Below, in pieces: positions 28,593 to 37,034 of a DNA stretch of 64,000 nt. Under the pieces are notes generated by a model. The model had not been told where the DNA came from. It saw nothing but the letters and a program-made list of their open reading frames with translations, and did no database searches. Every line of letters begins with the position of its first letter. The stretch's first letter is position 1. The stretch is from Geomonas sp. RF6 (GTDB lineage Bacteria; Desulfobacterota; Desulfuromonadia; Geobacterales; Geobacteraceae): contig NZ_CP087999.1 in NCBI RefSeq assembly GCF_021044625.1, forward strand, positions 1,381,001-1,445,000, given 5' to 3'. A program made the position numbers and the translations under genes.

Positions 28593-29477
28593 ATGAATCT
28601 CACCGGATCCACTCCGCTATGGGTTGCCTCCCGTGAGATGTTGATGGGACACGGAGAGGAGTTTTTCCGTCGCCTGACCAAGGCGCAGAAATCATTCGAC
28701 GCAGAGGACATCCACGACCTCCGCGTGGCGTCGCGCCGCCTGCGGGAAGGTATCGCCCTCTTTTCCCCCTGCTTTCCGGCGGGCAACTTCGCAAAGCTGG
28801 AAAAGCAGGTGAAAAAGGTGACGCGTCTCCTCGGGACGCTGCGCAACACAGACGAAGCGATCCTCTTTTTCCAGTCACTCACCCCTGAGGAGATGGGAGA
28901 GGGAGCGCCCCTCCAGCCGGAGCTACTCGACGCGCTGGGAAAAGAGCAGAAGGTCGCGCGCAAAAAGGTGAAACGGGGGCTGAAGGACTTCCCGCCGCAA
29001 CCGTTGCGGGACGAGTACCACACAGCGCGCGACCGGCCCATCATCTTTGAGGAGAGCGAACGGGATCCGTTCATGGAGATCAGGGAGTACGCACGGGACG
29101 GTATCCTCGCCCGAGCCGCGAGCGTCGCCGAACTCGTGCCGGTCGCCATGGAAGAAAAGGAGGGCGCCGCCCAGCACCAGCTGCGCATCGCGATCAAGAG
29201 AGAGAGGTACCGGCTGGAGATCATCGCGCCGCTCCTTCACAGGGATTACGACGAGTTGCACAGCACGCTGAAGAAGTACCAGGAAGTGCTCGGGAAGCTG
29301 CATGACATGGACGTCTTCAGCGAGATGGCACGTGACCGCGCCGAGGAGGGAGAGCGGACGGAGGCCCTCCTGGCGGCGATAGCGGCGAGGAGAAGCGGGA
29401 CCTTTCGCACCTTTCGGGAGATGCTGGAGAAGACCCCCCTTGAGCATGTCGGAGAGAGGGCGGCGGCAGCGCTGTAG
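28593..29477 (+). CDS. CHAD domain protein
   Basis: 294 aa; AGGGGG lies 5 nt before the ATG. The CHAD signature is seen as two helical repeats: DIHDLRVASRRLREGI near residue 40 with RLLGTLRNTDEAI, and HQLRIAIKRERYRLEII near 195 with LGKLHDMDVFSEM. CHAD domains are conserved-histidine alpha-helical modules that bind inorganic polyphosphate. No CYTH or polyphosphate kinase gene is adjacent. Confidence 0.88.
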   Translation: MNLTGSTPLWVASREMLMGHGEEFFRRLTKAQKSFDAEDIHDLRVASRRLREGIALFSPCFPAGNFAKLEKQVKKVTRLLGTLRNTDEAILFFQSLTPEEMGEGAPLQPELLDALGKEQKVARKKVKRGLKDFPPQPLRDEYHTARDRPIIFEESERDPFMEIREYARDGILARAASVAELVPVAMEEKEGAAQHQLRIAIKRERYRLEIIAPLLHRDYDELHSTLKKYQEVLGKLHDMDVFSEMARDRAEEGERTEALLAAIAARRSGTFRTFREMLEKTPLEHVGERAAAAL

Positions 29478-29562
29478 GAGGGGATGCGCCCTCTCTTGCA
29501 ACGCTGGTGGATAGGCTGTAAGCTTCGGATGCTCTAAAACCACCCACCACCGGAGTGTGACA

Positions 29563-30474
29563 ATGGAACTGATGCAGGAAATCCTCGGGGAAGTCTCACA
29601 GGAACAGCTCGCCACCCATATTCAGGCGCTCGAAGGAGTAAGGCACCCGACCGCCGCAGCTGCCGCCCTCGACCGTGCGGCCGATTACATCCAGGATTTC
29701 CTGCAGTCCCTCGGATACCGGATCACAGAGCACTGCGTAGGGGAGAACGGCTGCACCTATCTCAATATCGTGGCGAGCCGCTGGGGGCTTGATGAGCCGC
29801 AGGGGCGGGTGATGGTCGTGGCACATTACGACACCGTCTCCACCTCTCCCGGCGCCGACGACAATGCCAGCGGCGTCGCCGTTCTGCTGGAGTTGGCCAG
29901 GGTGCTGAAGCCGTATCAGTTTGACAGCTCCCTTGAATTCGTCGCCGTCACTCTCGAGGAAAATGCGCGCGAAGACGACCCCGGCTCCGGCTTGCGCGGC
30001 AGCACAGCCCTTGCCCAGTACGCACAGGAAAGGGGATGGGATATAAAAGGAGTAGTGGTGCTGGAGTCTGTCGCGTACGCCGGTCCGGACGTGCAGCAAA
30101 ACGCACCCGCCGGCGTACCGGTCGAGGTTCCAAAGACGGGGGATTTCCTGACGGTGATAGGGAACGACAAATCAGCGGGGCTGGTGAAGGCTTTCAATGA
30201 AGGGGTGCAGCGTAACAGCATCTCGCTTCCGTGCGTCTGCCTCGTCGTGCCGGGCAACGGAGAAGTCCTCCCCGATACCAGGAGGTCCGACCATGCGCCC
30301 TTCTGGGACAGGGGGTACCAGGCGATCATGCTCACCGACACCACCAACTTCCGCAACCCCAACTATCACAACGCCGGAGACACCTTCGAGACGTTGAATA
30401 TGTCTTTCGCAACCGATGTCTGCAAGGGAACCGCGGCAATGGTCATCGAAGTAGCAGGATTGGTATCGCAGTAG
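29563..30474 (+). CDS. M28 family zinc metallopeptidase
   Basis: 303 aa from the ATG at 29563 (CGGAG 7 nt upstream); an upstream GTG in frame is less likely. No signal peptide is seen. Zinc-site motifs are in family order: VVAHYDTVSTSPGADDNASG, the catalytic Glu pair in TLEENAREDDPG, then SDHAPFWDRGY and NPNYHNAGDTFETL. Members are co-catalytic two-zinc aminopeptidases or glutaminyl cyclase relatives. A cytoplasmic peptidase is inferred. Confidence 0.88.
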   Translation: MELMQEILGEVSQEQLATHIQALEGVRHPTAAAAALDRAADYIQDFLQSLGYRITEHCVGENGCTYLNIVASRWGLDEPQGRVMVVAHYDTVSTSPGADDNASGVAVLLELARVLKPYQFDSSLEFVAVTLEENAREDDPGSGLRGSTALAQYAQERGWDIKGVVVLESVAYAGPDVQQNAPAGVPVEVPKTGDFLTVIGNDKSAGLVKAFNEGVQRNSISLPCVCLVVPGNGEVLPDTRRSDHAPFWDRGYQAIMLTDTTNFRNPNYHNAGDTFETLNMSFATDVCKGTAAMVIEVAGLVSQ

Positions 30475-30613
30475 CAGTGTCCCAGCCCGCCGACGACCAG
30501 CACCGAAAGGTGGCCTCCGCGCTGGAGCGCAGGCATCTTGCCTGCGTTGGCGGCGCAACCGCCACTAGCCCTCCGTGATGCAGCGCCCCTCCATTCAACC
30601 GCGAGGGTGGTCA

Positions 30614-30722
30614 TGTGGGCCGGGATAAGCCGCCAGGCGTTCCCGGCGGTCCACAATGCCCACCACAGACGCAGCCGCGCAGCAGCGAATGCCGGAAACG
30701 CTACCGCTTATTCCGGACTACA
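30614..30722. repeat. REP-like palindromic element, copy 1 of 2
   Basis: Opens GGGCCGGGATAAGCCGCC and closes CCGCTTATTCCGGACTAC. It is the reverse orientation of the units in the 6.7 kb array, including the same central CCACCACAGACGCAGCCGCG-type core. Confidence 0.85.
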
Positions 30723-30787
30723 AGTGCAGCGCACCTAACACGCCGCCCGCCCCTCCCTTTTAACAGAGAACGTCCGCCTCGGGTGTC

Positions 30788-30897
30788 ATGTGGCCGGGAT
30801 AAGCCGCCAGGCGTTCCCGGCAGTCCACAATACCCACCACAGACGCAGCCGCGCGGCAGCGAATGCCGGAAACGCTACCGCTTATTCCGGCCTACAA
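30788..30897. repeat. REP-like palindromic element, copy 2 of 2
   Basis: Near-identical to the preceding copy, 174 bp further on. Together they fill most of the 30475-30924 gap, which holds no gene I can support. Confidence 0.85.
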
Positions 30898-30924
30898 GTG
30901 CCAGCGGGGCTGTGGTTTTCTCAC

Positions 30925-31425
30925 CTACTGCGCAACATAATAATCTATCTCCTCCGGAAGCTTAGGCCCGCGGTACACGATAAGGCCCGAACGGCTGAGG
31001 ATAACGCAGGAGGGTACGCCCGAAACCTCAAAAGCCCTCGCCACCGCCCCGTCCAAATCGACCACCACCTCGTACGCCACATTGTGCTTCGCGGAAAAGT
31101 CCTCGATCGTCTTGACGCTGTCCCCTTCGTTGACCGCCACCACCTTGATAAGCCTGTCGGAGTCGAGCCCATTGAGGCGCTGGACCTCCTCTGCGCAACT
31201 GCGGCACCCGGAGCCCCAGAAGACCACCACGATCGCCTGCGACCCCACCAGCGGGATCAGTGAAACCTGCTTACCCGCCGGCGTCCGCAGATCGAGATCC
31301 CCAAGCACCGTACGCTCTCCGCGCCCCTCGGTGGCAGTAGCAGCGGTCCCCGCCGCCAAAGCGAACTCTCCGAAATGCAGGAAGCAGACAATAGCCACCA
31401 CGACAGCTTTCAAAACGGTACGCAT
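30925..31425 (-). CDS. Thioredoxin-like (TlpA/redoxin-type) exported protein
   Basis: 166 aa; GGGGGAGATAG precedes the ATG. A signal peptide (residues 1-24) leads to a TlpA-like domain with VVVFWGSGCRSCAEEV (Cys74, Cys77), EVVVDLDGAVARAFEV and the cis-Pro loop GVPSCVIL. It is a periplasmic thiol-disulfide reductase or carrier. It is last in a three-gene operon after the rhodanese and the His/Met-rich protein (16 bp gap). Confidence 0.85.
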   Translation of the reverse strand: MRTVLKAVVVAIVCFLHFGEFALAAGTAATATEGRGERTVLGDLDLRTPAGKQVSLIPLVGSQAIVVVFWGSGCRSCAEEVQRLNGLDSDRLIKVVAVNEGDSVKTIEDFSAKHNVAYEVVVDLDGAVARAFEVSGVPSCVILSRSGLIVYRGPKLPEEIDYYVAQ

Positions 31426-31441
31426 AGCTATCTCCCCCGCA

Positions 31442-32125
31442 CTATTCCTGCAGCGCGCTCATCTTCTCCAGCAGTGAAATGACCTTCCCGCCGTGCCGAA
31501 TAAAGGACCGTTCCGCCGGAGACTGTTGAGACATGGCTGCTGCGGCTTGATCCCAGAGCTTGCGCCCATCAGCAATCATCTTCCGGCCATGTCGCACGGT
31601 GCGCTCGTCGATCGGTCCCGCCATCTTCATGCCGCCGAGCATGACGAGATTGGAGCCTTCTGCAGCCATTTCCAGGGCATGGTTGAGCGGAATCTGCCTC
31701 TGGTGCGCAGATAGCTCGCGCAGCTCGACCTTCTCCAGATCATCCACCAGCGCCAGGAGTTCCGCCCCGAGCTCGTGGGTGTAACCCATCAGAGGATCAC
31801 TCCACCGCCCCTGCTCGTGGGCCATCTTCATCTCGGTGCCGGAGAGGACATCCTTGAGTGTTGCCTTTCCCTGTGCGATCATCTCCTTGCCGTGTGCCGC
31901 AGAAAGCTGGCCGAGCGGCTGCGGCGGCTGCATCCGGGAATGCATCAGGAGATCGGACCCCTGCAACGCCATGATGAGACTGTGATTCATCAAGGTGTGC
32001 ATGTGATGCAGGCGTGTTACGGTTTCATCCGCATTGCCATGCCCCTTCTCACCCCCCGCTACCCCCGCAGAGCCAACAAGGCACATTCCAATCAGCAGGA
32101 CCACTGTCGAAAAAAGCTTGTGCAT
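31442..32125 (-). CDS. Exported His/Met-rich helical protein, unknown function
   Basis: 227 aa from the ATG at 32125 (GGGAGG 6 nt upstream). A signal peptide (HKLFSTVVLLIGMCLVGSAGV) precedes an all-helical mature part with repeated His-Met-containing helices: RLHHMHTLMNHSLIMALQGS, LMHSRMQ and, as an apparent internal repeat, NHALEMAAEGSNLVMLGGMKM followed by RHGRKMIADG. The two halves (about 35-110 and 135-215) look duplicated. Metal binding is suggested by the His/Met content only. It is the middle gene between rhodanese and TlpA-like genes. Confidence 0.75.
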   Translation of the reverse strand: MHKLFSTVVLLIGMCLVGSAGVAGGEKGHGNADETVTRLHHMHTLMNHSLIMALQGSDLLMHSRMQPPQPLGQLSAAHGKEMIAQGKATLKDVLSGTEMKMAHEQGRWSDPLMGYTHELGAELLALVDDLEKVELRELSAHQRQIPLNHALEMAAEGSNLVMLGGMKMAGPIDERTVRHGRKMIADGRKLWDQAAAAMSQQSPAERSFIRHGGKVISLLEKMSALQE

Positions 32126-32225
32126 AGAGACCTCCCCACCACGCTGACCGATGGCTTTCGGAGCACAAGTATACCGGGAATACAGCATGATGCTGCCGCG
32201 TCAACGACTGGATCAGGTTCGCCAT

Positions 32226-33059
32226 TCAGCGTCCCGTCTTCTTCCAGGCATCCATCCCGCCGTAGAAATTCCTGGCATCCGGCAGCCCGGAAAGGTGATG
32301 CACGAGCCAAGCGTACGATGAACGGACTCCCGCTGCGCAGTAGTAGACAACCGGCTTCTCCGGGTCGACGCCGTGCCCTGCCAGAAGCTTCTTGAGTTGT
32401 GCCGGCGACAGCGGCCGTCTCTCCTTTCCGGTGAAAAACTCCTGCCACGGGATATGAACCGCGCCCGGTATTCTCCCGCGAAACCATTCCAGCGTCGAGC
32501 GCACATCGACCAGGGAGACCTTCCCCTTTAGCCTCTCGAGGTCCTCGGCAGCAACCGACAGCTGAGGTCTCAGGTCCACCCGGTAGTGCGCCTTCGCCGG
32601 CACAGTCGACTCAGGGCCCTTCACCAGCGGAAGCCCCCTTTCCCGCCATGACTGAATACCACCGTTTAATAGGCGAATGCTTCCCCTGTGCCCCATCGAG
32701 GAGAGGAGCCACGCGGCCCACCCCTCTCCACCCCAGCTGCTGTCCGCATCACCATAGATAACCACCGGCGTCCGCTCGTCGATTCCCAGCCGAGCCAGAG
32801 CCGGAGCCATCTCGCGCGGTGCGAGGATGCGGGTCTCGGCACCGGCCGTTTCCTTCCTGGAGTAGTCCTCCCAGTAAAAGGAGTGCGCTCCCGGCAGATG
32901 CCCCGCGTTCCACTCCTTCCGGGGACGCGCATCGAGGATGACCGATTCCGCAAGGCGGGTAGCGAGCGCAGATGCCTCGACCAGCGCAAGGTCGGCAGCA
33001 GAGACATTTGCGGCCAGAGCAAGAACAAGCACACAAATGATAGAAAAAGCCTTCAACAC
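32226..33059 (-). CDS. Exported two-domain rhodanese-like sulfurtransferase
   Basis: 277 aa starting with GTG at 33059 (or TTG at 33056), directly after a GGAGG box. The signal peptide is AFSIICVLVLALAANVSAA. The first rhodanese domain (about 20-140) has VILDARPRKEWNAGHLPGA but lacks an active-site Cys at its loop (YGDADSSWGG). The second (about 155-275) carries Cys241 in YYCAAGVRSSYA. This inactive-plus-active layout is typical of thiosulfate/3-mercaptopyruvate sulfurtransferases. Periplasmic location and the operon with a TlpA-like thiol protein suggest sulfur or redox chemistry in the envelope. Confidence 0.85.
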   Translation of the reverse strand: MLKAFSIICVLVLALAANVSAADLALVEASALATRLAESVILDARPRKEWNAGHLPGAHSFYWEDYSRKETAGAETRILAPREMAPALARLGIDERTPVVIYGDADSSWGGEGWAAWLLSSMGHRGSIRLLNGGIQSWRERGLPLVKGPESTVPAKAHYRVDLRPQLSVAAEDLERLKGKVSLVDVRSTLEWFRGRIPGAVHIPWQEFFTGKERRPLSPAQLKKLLAGHGVDPEKPVVYYCAAGVRSSYAWLVHHLSGLPDARNFYGGMDAWKKTGR

Positions 33060-33276
33060 ATTTCCTCCATGAGTCTCTTTGCCCCATGTTTGGGGCCGGC
33101 ACCAGTTATAGCACAATTGGGGCTGCGGCAGATGCAACATCCTCGCCCAAAGCACGGGTTCCAGAGCCTCAGACACCTGAAACAGCGCCTCCAGCAGCGG
33201 CTTTTGTGCCCACTGCCGTTGACAAGTACTCAAAATTTCATACGATTTACTAAGGCACCACAATAGGAGGACAGCC

Positions 33277-33747
33277 ATGAGAACTTTACTACTGGCACTC
33301 GCATTATCCGTTGCAGCATCAGGAGTCGCCCTGGCACAGGGGCAGGCCCATGTCAACACCGGCTGCGGTCTCGGAACGATGCTTTGGGAAAGGAAAGCGG
33401 ATGGATCGGCCGTATTTCAGAGCTTCCAGGCCACCACCAACGGCACTTCCGGAACCCAGACCTTCGGCATTAGCTCCGGCACCTCCAACTGCACGAAACC
33501 GTCTGCCTTCGTGCAGAACGACAAGCTGATAAACTTCGTCCAGTCCAACATGGACAACCTGGCGAAAGAAATGTCGATGGGTAAAGGTGAAACGCTGGAT
33601 ACCTTCGTTGAAATGATGGGGGTTCCCCAGGAGCAGTCCGTCATATACAAAGCGAAGCTGCAGGCGAACTTCGACAAGGTCTTCAGTTCCGACAAGGTCG
33701 AGGTGGCACAGGTAATCGACAACGCCTACGCCGTAGCGAACAGCTGA
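33277..33747 (+). CDS. DUF3015 family secreted protein
   Basis: 156 aa; ATG after AGGAGGACAGCC. The signal peptide is 1-21. The mature protein shows the DUF3015 pattern NTGCGLGTMLW, then FGISSGTSNC (a likely Cys-Cys pair), FVQNDKLINFVQSNMDNLAKEMSMGKGETLD and a C-terminal helix. Function unknown; periplasmic. Divergent from the rhodanese operon; ends in its own terminator. Confidence 0.88.
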   Translation: MRTLLLALALSVAASGVALAQGQAHVNTGCGLGTMLWERKADGSAVFQSFQATTNGTSGTQTFGISSGTSNCTKPSAFVQNDKLINFVQSNMDNLAKEMSMGKGETLDTFVEMMGVPQEQSVIYKAKLQANFDKVFSSDKVEVAQVIDNAYAVANS

Positions 33748-33772
33748 CCCGACGCAGCACCTTGCACATAAG

Positions 33773-33804
33773 AAGGTACACAGGGTCATCTTGTGTACCT
33801 TTTT
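33773..33804 (+). terminator. Terminator of the DUF3015 gene
   Basis: A perfect 10-bp stem AAGGTACACA / TGTGTACCTT with a 9-nt loop and trailing T-run, 25 bp past the stop codon. Confidence 0.85.
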
Positions 33805-33954
33805 ATTTGGTTGTCGCAGGAAAAATACCTGCCAGGCAGCCCGATACTTCAGGGGCTCTTAAAGGAGCAGGCGAGTCTTACGCTCCCTCGCAAAGGTTCA
33901 TCCGGGAATTCAGGGGGCGCGTGGGTCCATTGCCACGAAGCACTGCAGCGTGCC

Positions 33955-34200
33955 CAACGTTCCCCCCTTTGCGAAGGGGGGGGCAGGGGGGATTTGATCT
34001 TCAAGTCTCCTCCAGAACCGCAGCCCGTTCAACAGTACATCTCGGCCGTCGAACCGCAGGTCAAATCCCCTGTCCCCCCTTCGCAATGGGGGGGCGCGAG
34101 GCCTCGTGCGGCCCTTCATTGGAACATACTACGGCTTCCCCGGAATTCTCCGATGAGCGTTTGCGAACGGGGGACAGGGCGGGACAGGGGGATTTGCAAT
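33955..34200. repeat. G/C-run palindromic repeat cluster
   Basis: Several copies of a palindrome with core CCCCCCTTTGCGAAGGGGGG followed by CAGGGGGGATTTG recur in both orientations (near 33962, 34070-34095, and a degenerate copy at 34150-34198). The same motif is found at 61335-61370. The 33805-34245 gap otherwise holds no credible gene. Confidence 0.7.
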
Positions 34201-34245
34201 GAGCGCAGGATGGTGCAAGCCAATCGTTCGTACCGGGGACCCCAC

Positions 34246-36186
34246 ATGAGAAATGCGCTGCAGCTATCGTCTCCCTTACCGGCCGTTCTGCTCCTCGTGG
34301 TGATCGTCAGCGCCTTTCTCCTCGCCTTCTCCCCCACCCCCTCGTGCGCAGAGGTCGACAATGCCTACCTTAACCTGCTCCTGCGAAGAGCCACCGAGTT
34401 GAAGCTGCATGAAGACCGGGGATGGAAGACGCTCCTCCACTACAGCAAAAGTTACCGCGGCGTGGAGCGCAGCCGCATCGGCGATGAAAAATTCTTTCTC
34501 TCTCCTGACGGTAAAACGGACAGCGCGGCTGAGCTGGAGGCGACACTCAGAAGCTTCTTCGTGCCAGCCGCGAAAGACGGCGAGCACACATCCTGCAGGC
34601 TTCCTGCACGCTTCGAATGGCTGAAGGGAAAGCTCGACATCGATACCTCCCGCCTCCCCCCCTTTACCTGCTCCGAAAGGGACAAGACGATCACGCTGGT
34701 CGACGCCAAGTCCGCCGTCCTCGTCTTTCCCGTTGGCCACACAAACAGCCCGGCATCGATGTTCGGCCACACCCTGCTGCGCATCGACAGCAGCAGGAAG
34801 AGCCGTCTCCTCTCCTACGCCGCGAACTACGCAGCCGGCACCACCGACACAAACGGCTTCCTCTACGCCTACAGGGGTCTTACCGGCGGGTATCCCGGAT
34901 ATTACTCCATGATGCCATACTACGAGAAGACCAAGGAGTACAACGATCTCGAACACAGGGACATGTGGGAATACACCCTGCGGCTGTCGGAAGACGAGGT
35001 GAAGATGATGATGAACCACCTCTGGGAGCTGCAGACCATGTCCTCCCCGTACTACTTCCTGGACGAGAACTGCTCCTACAATCTTCTCTTCGTAATTGAG
35101 GCCGCACGGCCGCAGATCCACCTAACCGACAGGACCGGCTTTTTCTTCGTCCTTCCCACCGACACCATACGGGTGGCGAAGGAAAGCGGCATCCTCGACG
35201 AGCCACACTACCGGCCGTCCCAGGGTACCCGTATCCACGCCATCCTCTCGGTGATGGACCTGAAAGACAGGAAGTCTGCGTACACCCTTGCCCACGGAGA
35301 AGGAAACCCGGAGGCGCTGCTTCAGGACGGAGACGTCTCGAACGCGGAAAAGATGAGGATGCTCGATGTGGCGGCGGAGTACGTGCAGGTGCGCTACGCG
35401 CGCGACGAACTCGACAAGGATGAGTACAGCAAGCTTTACCTGAAGCTGCTCAGGGCGCGCAGCAAGCTCGGCACGCCCCCGGTCGAGCTGTACGAGATCA
35501 AGGAGCCTTCTCGCCCCGAGAGCGGGCACCGTACCAGCAAGGTCGCAGTGGGAGCAGGAGTGCGCAGGGGTGAGCCGGTGGTAGAGCTGGAGGCGCAGCC
35601 CGCCTTTCACGGGCTCCTCGACCCCGACATAGGGTACATCCGCGGCGCGCAGATCGAGTTTTTCAACACCGCCCTTCTTTACAATGCGAAGACCGAGGAC
35701 GTGCGTCTGAAGAGGGTGCACCTCGTCGACATCATCTCGCTGGCGCCGCGCGACACCTTTTTCAAGTCGCTCTCCTGGAAGGTTGCCTTCGGCGCCGACC
35801 GGGAGGCGATGAGAAACGGGCAGGATGCGCTCGTCTTCAGGCTGAACACCGGAGGGGGGTACACCTATTCCTCCCCGTGGGACGGGATCATCTATGGACT
35901 CGGAGAGGCCGATCTGGTCGCAGGGGGGAAGGTGCGCGCCGGAGTGAGCCTGGCGCCGGGGATAAGCGTGGGGATTCTGGAGCAGCTAACGGAGTGGTGG
36001 AAAGTGCATCTTTTCGCGAGGGGGTTTCTGTACCGGCTGGGGGACCATCGCGACACTGTGACCTTCGGGGCGGGGCAAAACTTCAGGGTAAACCAGAACA
36101 ACAGCATCACCACTCAGTACAGTCGGCAGTATATGAACAGCAACGTGATCGAAGAAGCGGGACTTCTGTGGAATCACTACTTCTGA
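34246..36186 (+). CDS. DUF4105 (Lnb N-terminal-like) envelope protein with barrel-like C-terminus
   Basis: 646 aa from the ATG at 34246; longer in-frame starts run through repeat DNA and are rejected. The signal peptide is AVLLLVVIVSAFLLAFSPTP. The DUF4105 core has VFPVGHTNSPASMFGHTLLRI (His and Ser/His), then YYSMMPYYEKTKEYN and the conserved Cys in LDENCSYNLLF. The last third is amphipathic beta and ends in a terminal Phe (EEAGLLWNHYF), typical of outer-membrane barrels. Probably an outer-membrane-anchored, papain-like-fold hydrolase; substrate unknown. Confidence 0.85.
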   Translation: MRNALQLSSPLPAVLLLVVIVSAFLLAFSPTPSCAEVDNAYLNLLLRRATELKLHEDRGWKTLLHYSKSYRGVERSRIGDEKFFLSPDGKTDSAAELEATLRSFFVPAAKDGEHTSCRLPARFEWLKGKLDIDTSRLPPFTCSERDKTITLVDAKSAVLVFPVGHTNSPASMFGHTLLRIDSSRKSRLLSYAANYAAGTTDTNGFLYAYRGLTGGYPGYYSMMPYYEKTKEYNDLEHRDMWEYTLRLSEDEVKMMMNHLWELQTMSSPYYFLDENCSYNLLFVIEAARPQIHLTDRTGFFFVLPTDTIRVAKESGILDEPHYRPSQGTRIHAILSVMDLKDRKSAYTLAHGEGNPEALLQDGDVSNAEKMRMLDVAAEYVQVRYARDELDKDEYSKLYLKLLRARSKLGTPPVELYEIKEPSRPESGHRTSKVAVGAGVRRGEPVVELEAQPAFHGLLDPDIGYIRGAQIEFFNTALLYNAKTEDVRLKRVHLVDIISLAPRDTFFKSLSWKVAFGADREAMRNGQDALVFRLNTGGGYTYSSPWDGIIYGLGEADLVAGGKVRAGVSLAPGISVGILEQLTEWWKVHLFARGFLYRLGDHRDTVTFGAGQNFRVNQNNSITTQYSRQYMNSNVIEEAGLLWNHYF

Positions 36187-36209
36187 GCTTGCATGTACGC
36201 ACGTTGTCA

Positions 36210-36247
36210 TGTAGGCCGGGATAAGCCGCAGGCGTTCCCGGCAGTCC
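36210..36247. repeat. Half REP-like element
   Basis: TGTAGGCCGGGATAAGCCGC AGGCGTTCCCGGCAGTCC is one arm of the REP family; the partner arm is missing. Confidence 0.7.
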
Positions 36248-36292
36248 GACTTCACCACCGCCACTGCCTTCGCCCCGACTTCATCCGTCATA

Positions 36293-36393
36293 CCGTTCGT
36301 GCTGAGCCTGTCGAAGCTCGCCTCTAAGGTTTTCCGGCTTTCCGCGGGCCGGAGAATCCGGGGAGTCCTCTTCGGCAGGCTCAGGGCGAACGG
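36293..36393. repeat. Long inverted repeat between convergent genes
   Basis: The left arm at 36293-36318 (CCGTTCGTGCTGAGCCTGTC...) pairs with the right arm at 36371-36393 (...GGCAGGCTCAGGGCGAACGG), with about 52 bp between. It is a dispersed palindrome type distinct from the REP family. Confidence 0.7.
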
Positions 36394-36399
36394 GGTCGG

Positions 36400-36765
36400 C
36401 TACGGCTCGTTCACCAGGCACGCCTCGTCGTTCTTGTCGCAGTAGCGCACAACGCGCACCTTCTCCAGGGTAATCAGCCCGCCGCACATCATCTCATCTA
36501 TCTTCGGCATCGTCCGGTCAATCCTCTCCTGACTCGCCACAACCTCGATGATTATCGGCAGTTCCTTCGCGAGCTCGAGGAACCGATCCGAGTGATAGAC
36601 AAGATGAGGGCCGAAGCCTGAAATCCCGCGCAGCACCGTCGCCCCCTTGAAACCCTCCTTCATCAAAAGCTGCGTCAGCGCCTCATAGAGCGGCTTATGG
36701 TGAAAAGTATCATTCTCGCTGATATGAATCCGCATCAACGTCTTCTCCCCCTCCAGCTTTCCCAT
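36400..36765 (-). CDS. DUF190 domain protein
   Basis: 121 aa from the ATG at 36765, preceded by GGGGGG 6 nt upstream. DUF190 motifs are MRIHISENDTFHHKPLYEAL, GATVLRGISGFGPH, LPIIIEVVASQERID and MMCGGLITLEKVRVVRY. The family is PII-like and often accompanies CrcB/Fluc fluoride channels. No such channel gene is in the window, so the link cannot be claimed here. Cytoplasmic, probably a trimeric ligand-binding protein. Confidence 0.88.
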   Translation of the reverse strand: MGKLEGEKTLMRIHISENDTFHHKPLYEALTQLLMKEGFKGATVLRGISGFGPHLVYHSDRFLELAKELPIIIEVVASQERIDRTMPKIDEMMCGGLITLEKVRVVRYCDKNDEACLVNEP

Positions 36766-37034
36766 AGCGCCCCCCCTTTTGACAGGCTTCATTATAACAC
36801 AGGAGGTGAAGTGGCCAATCTGCAGAGTCACGGCACACCTCGCGCGATGGAGTACCGTCTGTTGGGAAGGTAGCGCGCGGAGTCGTGTAAGTGGTATCCT
36901 TCTTTAAGTATTTCCTCACCCTCAACAACGCTTTTGGGTGCGTCACGCACGTAAGGGGCATGGTGCTGGCGGTCGTGCGTACTGGTATAGATGTACGCCC
37001 GAAAAAGACAGAGCTTCTACGGAGTAGACGACAG

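Noticed and set aside
33793-34245. N-terminal extension of the DUF4105 protein to 797 aa
   Set aside because: The extra 151 codons run through dispersed palindromic repeats, and a signal peptide begins only at the ATG at 34246.
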